Source of the DNA: Norana najaformis | Taxonomy: Eukaryota; Annelida; Clitellata; Crassiclitellata; Hormogastridae | Length of the DNA: 64,000 nt | Assembly: GCA_964023275.1 (NCBI GenBank) | Contig: OZ029927.1 | Span: 13,151,722-13,215,721, forward strand | Direction of reading: 5' to 3' | Shown: in pieces, positions 58,991-64,000 of the stretch | How positions within the stretch are numbered: position 1 is the first letter of the stretch | How the letters are laid out: every line of letters begins with the position of its first letter | The notes under the pieces: model-generated | The model's database searches: none | Seen by the model: the letters and a program-made list of their open reading frames with translations, nothing else | What the model was told of the DNA's origin: nothing | Translations under genes and position numbers: made by a program

Positions 58991-60844
58991 AATCTCGCGC
59001 ACACCCGCAGAGACCTGCCAACGGAATCCCTTCCAGATTAAACGGATGACAAAGCGATCATTAGCAGGAGTGGAAACGGCGTAGAGAGCCTGCCTGGATG
59101 TAAACATTACAGATGAGCAGAAGAAACTGCGATATCGTTTTCTTCAAATCGCTTCAGTCTGAAATGAAAATCGAAACATCCGCATCTTGAATGATCAGAT
59201 TATTTTTGCCATCCACCGAGCCCCGTGATTAAGGTAACTCGGAGCAATGAAGTGAATGCCTCGAGATGGCATCCCGCCAAGAAAACCGCTTACTAGTTCT
59301 AGAAGTTCCTTTAGTTATATCTGGGATGTTGGACTTCAAGATTCCTTCCTGGAACTTGGCCAGATTCGCTGTTGTACCCAACCTACTCTAGTTAAAACTT
59401 CCATTTGTGTTAAAACTTCCATCTGTGTTTTTGATCTCTTACCACATGCTTACTCATATTTAAGTTAATCGAAATTCAACATTTATTACCAAGTGAACCA
59501 CACTTACATTAGACTTTCCATTCACCAAATAAGCACAGTATACACGTGAAACCATCCTAACGTATACTTTGAACATCAGGCAGTAATTTTCATCTGTACT
59601 CTGAAATTGTTTTCATTATCTACCATGAATTGTGTTCATGTCTAGCTGGAACTGATTAGATAGATAAGATAAGAAATGTAATAGTCGATTTATTACCAGC
59701 TGTATGAACAGTCTAAAAAGTGGCACTAGGCAGCTGAGATCGAAGTTAGGCCGAAGGCTACCGAGACGTCACAGTGCAAACAAAATAACAATCCAACAGA
59801 AACAACAATAAAAATTTTAACAACACATGCCTTCCTTGCAGGCTGAATGGCTTAACAACGATTAGGAAATTTCGAACCCAAACCACACAATCATAGTTAT
59901 CGACTCGGAGAGATGGCAGAAGGTCTTGGCCCCACTGGAAAACCTCGGAGTAGAGGTCCTTTTGGGGCCCACTTTTGAGCTTATGATTTAACTTTAGCGT
60001 GCGAACGCAAAGCCGTAACGATCGGGTGTACAAGTAGGCCCTACATTTCCGAAGCACATGGCCCCCACTCAGTCCTCATGTCTGGAACAGTAACGCAACC
60101 TTGAGCTTACGGTAGGCCTACATTCACAAAACCTTTTACTGCCATTTTGAAGACTATTCTATAGCCTTTTAAAGCACAGCTATATACACATACAAGATGA
60201 TAGGAGGGGGCCATGAGGTAGTAAGAGGTGTCCATACAAGTTCGTTTGGCCCTGCAGTTAAATGCCATAATCTTCAGGAACGGCTTCGACACAGGGGTAG
60301 GCTATGGCTCTGGCCGACTTTCAAACCTCGATGTCACAGCCCTGACCTACAAAGTCTCACCACCTCTGAATTGTAAAGTCCCCGAATCGCATCACCAAAT
60401 TAACTCCGTATCCTTGAGTATACAACATATTTAAACATTCCTTTAGATTCTGGTTCGTCACTTTATCAGCTTGCAGAAGGAATTTCGACAAAATGCTCAT
60501 AAAAAGCAGTCTTTCAGTTATACCACTGCCTATCCGTTTCACGGAGAGTAAAATGTCGCACCAACATGATACACAATAAAAATGGGCAGAAATGATCACA
60601 GAGGACAATAGAAGAAATTTCACATTTTTATAGGCATTAACTTCCTACACCGAACACGGACTTGTACGAATTAAAACACAAATTTGTGCAAAAAATAAAT
60701 AACAATTCACTCTGTAAGAAGTTAGGCCGATAGGAAAGCTTTCATAGATTATAGGCCTAAAGATGTAAACCCTGACAATTTAGAATGACAAAATTTCAGA
60801 ACGCGCAGAAAACTTCAACAAGACAAAACCCAGAATATTGTATT

Positions 60845-61045
60845 GTAATTTGAGGTTTATAAAGCGCCTGTTAGAGGATAAACTCAACAGAGGTGCTTCC
60901 GACCCGAAAAAGTAAAATCACTGTTAAACAGTACAGTCCTCAGGCGCCTGCGGAACACTGAGAGGGGGAGAAAAAGGAGCTCAAGTCGCAATTCTCGAGG
61001 GAGACGATTCCAACAGGTGGGACCAAGAAAATATATTTTCTTGCG
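60845..61045 (-). mobile_element. Family D LINE, C-terminus and 3' end
   Basis: Reversed frame WNRLPRELRLE and FRRRLRTVLFNSDFTF is the usual C-terminal motif of CR1/L2-like LINE proteins, followed by ACAGGCGCTTTATAAACCTC. Its truncated 5' end abuts an AT array at 61055. Confidence 0.75.
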
Positions 61046-61054
61046 TGGTAGAAA

Positions 61055-61220
61055 TTGATATACACATGTATATACATATATGTATATATGTATTGTATAT
61101 ACATGTATATATGTATATATACAACACAAGATATATGTTATATGTTATATATGTTATATACATATATATGTATATATGTATATATATATGCATACACATA
61201 TATGTATATATACATATTTC
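61055..61220. repeat. ATAC/TGTATA array
   Basis: Partner of 53089-53220; see findings. Confidence 0.9.
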
Positions 61221-62106
61221 TCTTCTTTGTAGTCTTCGCAGTTGACTGCGTAGACGTCTTTCTCGATTTCCAAAACATCGTTCTCGTTTTCTCTTGGTAG
61301 AAAATTGGCGTATACGTTTTCTTCCTGTTCGTTTTTATCTGAACATTTAAACTAGGCCTACAAGTCCAAGTTCGCTTAAATTAAATGCAGCTTATTTATA
61401 CACAAAACGGTATGAGTCTTATAAATCGATTATTATGCATCATAACAGGCCTACGACGCTAACACCGTGGGTCTTAAGTGCCACCTGGCGACTGATAAGC
61501 AACCTAGTTCCAAAATCAGCTTGTAGGGTCTCAACATAGTCAATACAAGGTCCTTGAATTCAATATGAAAAGTCCTATTCCAACAGAAGGTCCTTCTGTT
61601 CACAGTGGGGTCCGATCTTCTCGGGTTGGAATAATTTTTGTTACAGAGGCTTTGGACAGAGTTTTAGTGACATAATTAAACGGTCATACCTGCGGTATTT
61701 TTGCATGCATGAGATATTTAGCAACATAAATGTCTGGAATGAGCAGATATTTGCTTTCAACGGCATTCAGCAAGAGTAGGTTACGCCGACAAACGATCCG
61801 ACATTTCCGAGAACTTGCAAGGCTCGGCTTTTGTTCATCAATTTGACGCCATGACAACCGAATTTATAACCAACTGGAACCGCAAACCGGTCGCATCTGC
61901 CCAAGTCTCAGATTTTCATGCCATCGGTATACATGTGTAGGTAGTCTAGTAAAGATAGGCCTACAAAATGCCTCAAACCGCAAACGGATTGTGTTGGTAT
62001 TAGTTGCCTGCGTCGTTTCGCCTCATCAGAATAGGGCATCAGAAACAAATTTCCGTTTCAGCACTTTCAGCAGGCGTCGTTCTTCTGCCCATTCAACCTC
62101 CATCCA

Positions 62107-62560
62107 TCGTAATCGTAATCGTAAACCCGAGATTTCTACAGCGCCCAACGAAAGCTAAGTCGCGGGAACCAGCTTATTCACAGGTGCTCAGTCAAACAAA
62201 ATCGATAGGCAAGAAGGGTTCGGTTCCAGTTCAAGATTCAAGAGTCAAGCAGGCAGGCGTGGGGCGGGCGGGCGGGCGGGCGGGCGGGCGGGCGGGCGGG
62301 CGGGCGGGCAGACAGGCGGGCGGGCGGGCGGGCGGGCGGGCGGGCGGGCGGGCGGGCAGGCAGGCAGGCAGGCAGGCCGCTACAGTGAGTGGTGTTTGGA
62401 AATGTATTTGCAGGACAGGTAAGTGGAAGAAGAAGGATCAGGATAGAATCTGCGGAAGAGGAGTGTTTTGAGTTTTGAGTGGAAGACCTGCGCAGAGACC
62501 GCAAGAGGTGAAGTGATGATGAGTTCGGATGATGGACCATATAATTGTCGTAATTTGGGT
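62107..62560 (-). mobile_element. Family A, longest copy, carrying an internal GC-rich array
   Basis: The terminal part (62107-62245) matches the other copies; 62380-62560 reversed matches 7930-8050 (GTCCATCATCCGAACTCATC, GCGCAGGTCTTCCACTC). A LPSEI-like frame continues to about 62660. The array at 62259-62376 occupies the position where other copies have CCTGCCTGTCTGAC. Confidence 0.75.
62259..62376. repeat. GGGC/GGCA tetranucleotide array
   Basis: About 29 units of GGGC with GGCA variants at the ends and middle; it gives false poly-(PPAR) and (GRAG) frames. Confidence 0.97.
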
Positions 62561-62705
62561 GGGAGTTTATTTCAGAGGGGTAATCTCCGACGACCGAACC
62601 CCAGTCGAAGAGATGCGTATGACCTAGTCGGATTAACGAGGATATAATTGCTGCTGCAATTGTCACCATAGTTATATATTTACAGCAACTGCTTTTGTGA
62701 TATTT

Positions 62706-62806
62706 AATCGTAATCGTAATCGTAATCTCGAGATTTCTACAGCGCTCAACAAAAGCTAAGTCGCGGGAACCAGCTTATTCACAGGCGCTCAGTCAAAACA
62801 AAATAT
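62706..62806 (-). repeat. Family A, short copy
   Basis: TAATCGTAATCGTAATCGTA tail, then GCGCTCAACAAAAGCTAAGT and CAGGCGCTCAGTCAAAACAA. Confidence 0.75.
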
Positions 62807-62861
62807 AGACATAGAAGACAATCCATAATTGCCTCACGAGGATTCTATGTATCGTATTGTA

Positions 62862-62990
62862 TTTGATAACTTATATAGCGCTTCTTACAGAACCAACTAC
62901 TCAGAAGCGCTTCCAGCTGGAGGACTCCGGGGAAATAAGAACGTTTTTAAGCAACGAGCAGACTCAGCTCTGTCTCCAGCAGAGACCCCT
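62862..62990 (-). repeat. GCGCT-CTCAG type repeat end
   Basis: TTATATAGCGCTTCTTACAG and ACTACTCAGAAGCGCTTCCA; similar to 58845-58990. Confidence 0.55.
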
Positions 62991-63876
62991 GCACGAATCG
63001 AAGGCGGAAGTCCACTCCATAGAAACAGACCAACAACAGCAAAAGCCGTCTGCTGTGCAAGGGAGGATGTATGTAACAATGATGAACGCAACTTACATGT
63101 ACTTATACGCCCAATTTGTAGAACATTTATAGAACATTATAGAACATTTATAGAACATTATCATCAGCAATAAATCGTATAATTACATATGTCTAAAATA
63201 TGTAATTTGGGATAGTCGGGTTCTTGACACCCTGAAAACCTTCAATCGTCTAGGTACAAAAATTACCCATCAAAATTCAAGAATTTCAGAGGGACGTGGG
63301 TTTTATCTGTGCACTCCACTAAGAGTTTTGCTCCATACAGACTGCCTCTATTTACACTGTTGGACCCAGGAGGTATATGCCAATGTATTTATGGATATTA
63401 TGTGTATACATCCATACATATATCATATTCATACTATATGTGTATACATACATACATACATCAATCAAAGGCATATCTTTGCGTGCATAAGTTATATAGG
63501 CCTATCGATCTATATTTCTTGTCTGACATGCTTATTGAATAGTAATCATGCAGTGAAGGAGGGAGGTATACAATACGTATCTATGAGCCTATAAATATAG
63601 AAGTGCATAGAAAATGAATCATAATGAGTAAGTGATCATGCACAAAACTGTGCCAAGCCAATCGCCGTCTTATCATCACCTCTAAGTCCTTATCAGTTCA
63701 CCTGATAACGCGCAACCTTTGGTAAGCCGAACAACGGCGTAGGCTGCGTTTGGCTAGAATTAAGAGGATATGTAGGATCTACATATAAGCAAAAACATAA
63801 ATCATTATTTTACATTATATTACAAGTTACGAACGGAAGATTCGAACTCTAGTAAGTGAAGCACAACTGGAGAGGA

Positions 63877-63964
63877 ATGGAATATCCGATACAAAGGATC
63901 GTTTCTTGCGTCGCCTGGCTTCTCATCCTGCTGCAAATCTGTCAATTTCAACAGTCAATGTCAG
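63877..63964 (+). CDS. Possible signal-peptide first exon of a gene leaving the window
   Basis: ATG at 63877 opens MEYPIQRIVSCVAWLLILLQ then ICQFQQSMS, a short charged start, a hydrophobic core and polar residues as in a secretory signal. The frame would stop 15 bases later, but a donor-like G-GTTGGT at 63965 allows splicing in phase 1. No homology is recognisable from so short a piece. It could be a neighbouring receptor or secreted protein gene, or chance. Confidence 0.3.
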
Positions 63965-64000
63965 GTTGGTCCGTCACTTAGATCAGCACCAAGGATACGC

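Larger units (their letters stand above)
46228..63876. other. 17.6 kb without a supportable gene
   Basis: No reading frame here shows a conserved domain apart from LINE scraps. Longer frames come from microsatellites or shadows. Listed repeats cover much of it; 48060-48720, 49840-50510, 53300-53630, 54660-55090, 55520-55960, 56080-57050, 58090-58600, 59000-60840 and 63180-63860 show nothing I recognise. An AATAAA at about 46570 may serve RPS25. Confidence 0.6.

Noticed and set aside
60884-61300. IYIYMYI-type frames near 53 kb and 61 kb
   Set aside because: Translated AT-rich microsatellite; only the RLPRELRLE / FRRRLRTVLF part at 60884-61045 is a real LINE remnant.
1-64000. LTR retroelements, Polintons or other virus-like fossils
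   Set aside because: No paired LTRs, gag/integrase-like frames, capsid or envelope frames recognised; all coding mobile-element remnants seen are non-LTR LINEs.

Overview
This is animal (metazoan) nuclear DNA, almost certainly from an invertebrate. Coding exons are split by spliceosomal introns, the gene order is eukaryotic, and the space between genes is full of non-LTR retrotransposon ends, tRNA- and 5S-like SINEs, MITEs and microsatellites. The first gene is a GABA receptor subunit closest to the invertebrate RDL type, which argues against a vertebrate. I cannot name the species. All exon limits were read by eye from splice signals, reading phase and remembered family sequences; no alignment was run.

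Layout: (1) 77-7210, + strand, the 3' part of an RDL/GABA-A-like chloride channel gene whose first exons lie left of the window. A nearly full-length RTE/BovB-like LINE lies antisense in its largest intron. (2) 14423-23385, - strand, a complete ten-exon Spinster (SPNS) transporter gene with several tRNA-derived SINEs in its introns. (3) 26631-28577, - strand, SF3B2, whose entire visible coding region is one exon. (4) 30282-33739, + strand, PYM1, complete in three exons and divergent from SF3B2, with a 19-unit 21-bp minisatellite in intron 2. (5) 35057-38354, + strand, sedoheptulokinase (SHPK), complete in four exons. (6) 39967-42906, - strand, a theta-class glutathione S-transferase, complete in four exons. 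(7) 43941-46227, + strand, ribosomal protein S25, divergent from the GST gene. (8) 46228-63876 holds no gene I can support; it is repeats and low-complexity DNA, with one TGACG-motif cluster and one perfect 38-bp palindrome. (9) 63877-63964, a possible signal-peptide first exon of a gene running off the right edge.

The genes do not form a pathway. Most are housekeeping functions: splicing (SF3B2), exon-junction-complex recycling (PYM1), ribosome (RPS25), sugar phosphate metabolism (SHPK), detoxification (GST) and lysosomal or lipid transport (SPNS). I see no LTR retroelement, Polinton or other virus-like fossil, and no clearly new multi-gene system. The most interesting points are small in scale: two GC-AG introns among 23 inferred; an E-to-Q change at a proton-coupling position of the Spinster protein; Met at the picrotoxin-site (6') position of the GABA receptor; a duplicated splice donor in the GST gene; a LINE with unusually long (62 bp) flanking direct repeats, supported by an unoccupied sister copy of its target; a 5S-headed SINE sharing its tail with tRNA-headed ones; and a full-length TIR MITE.
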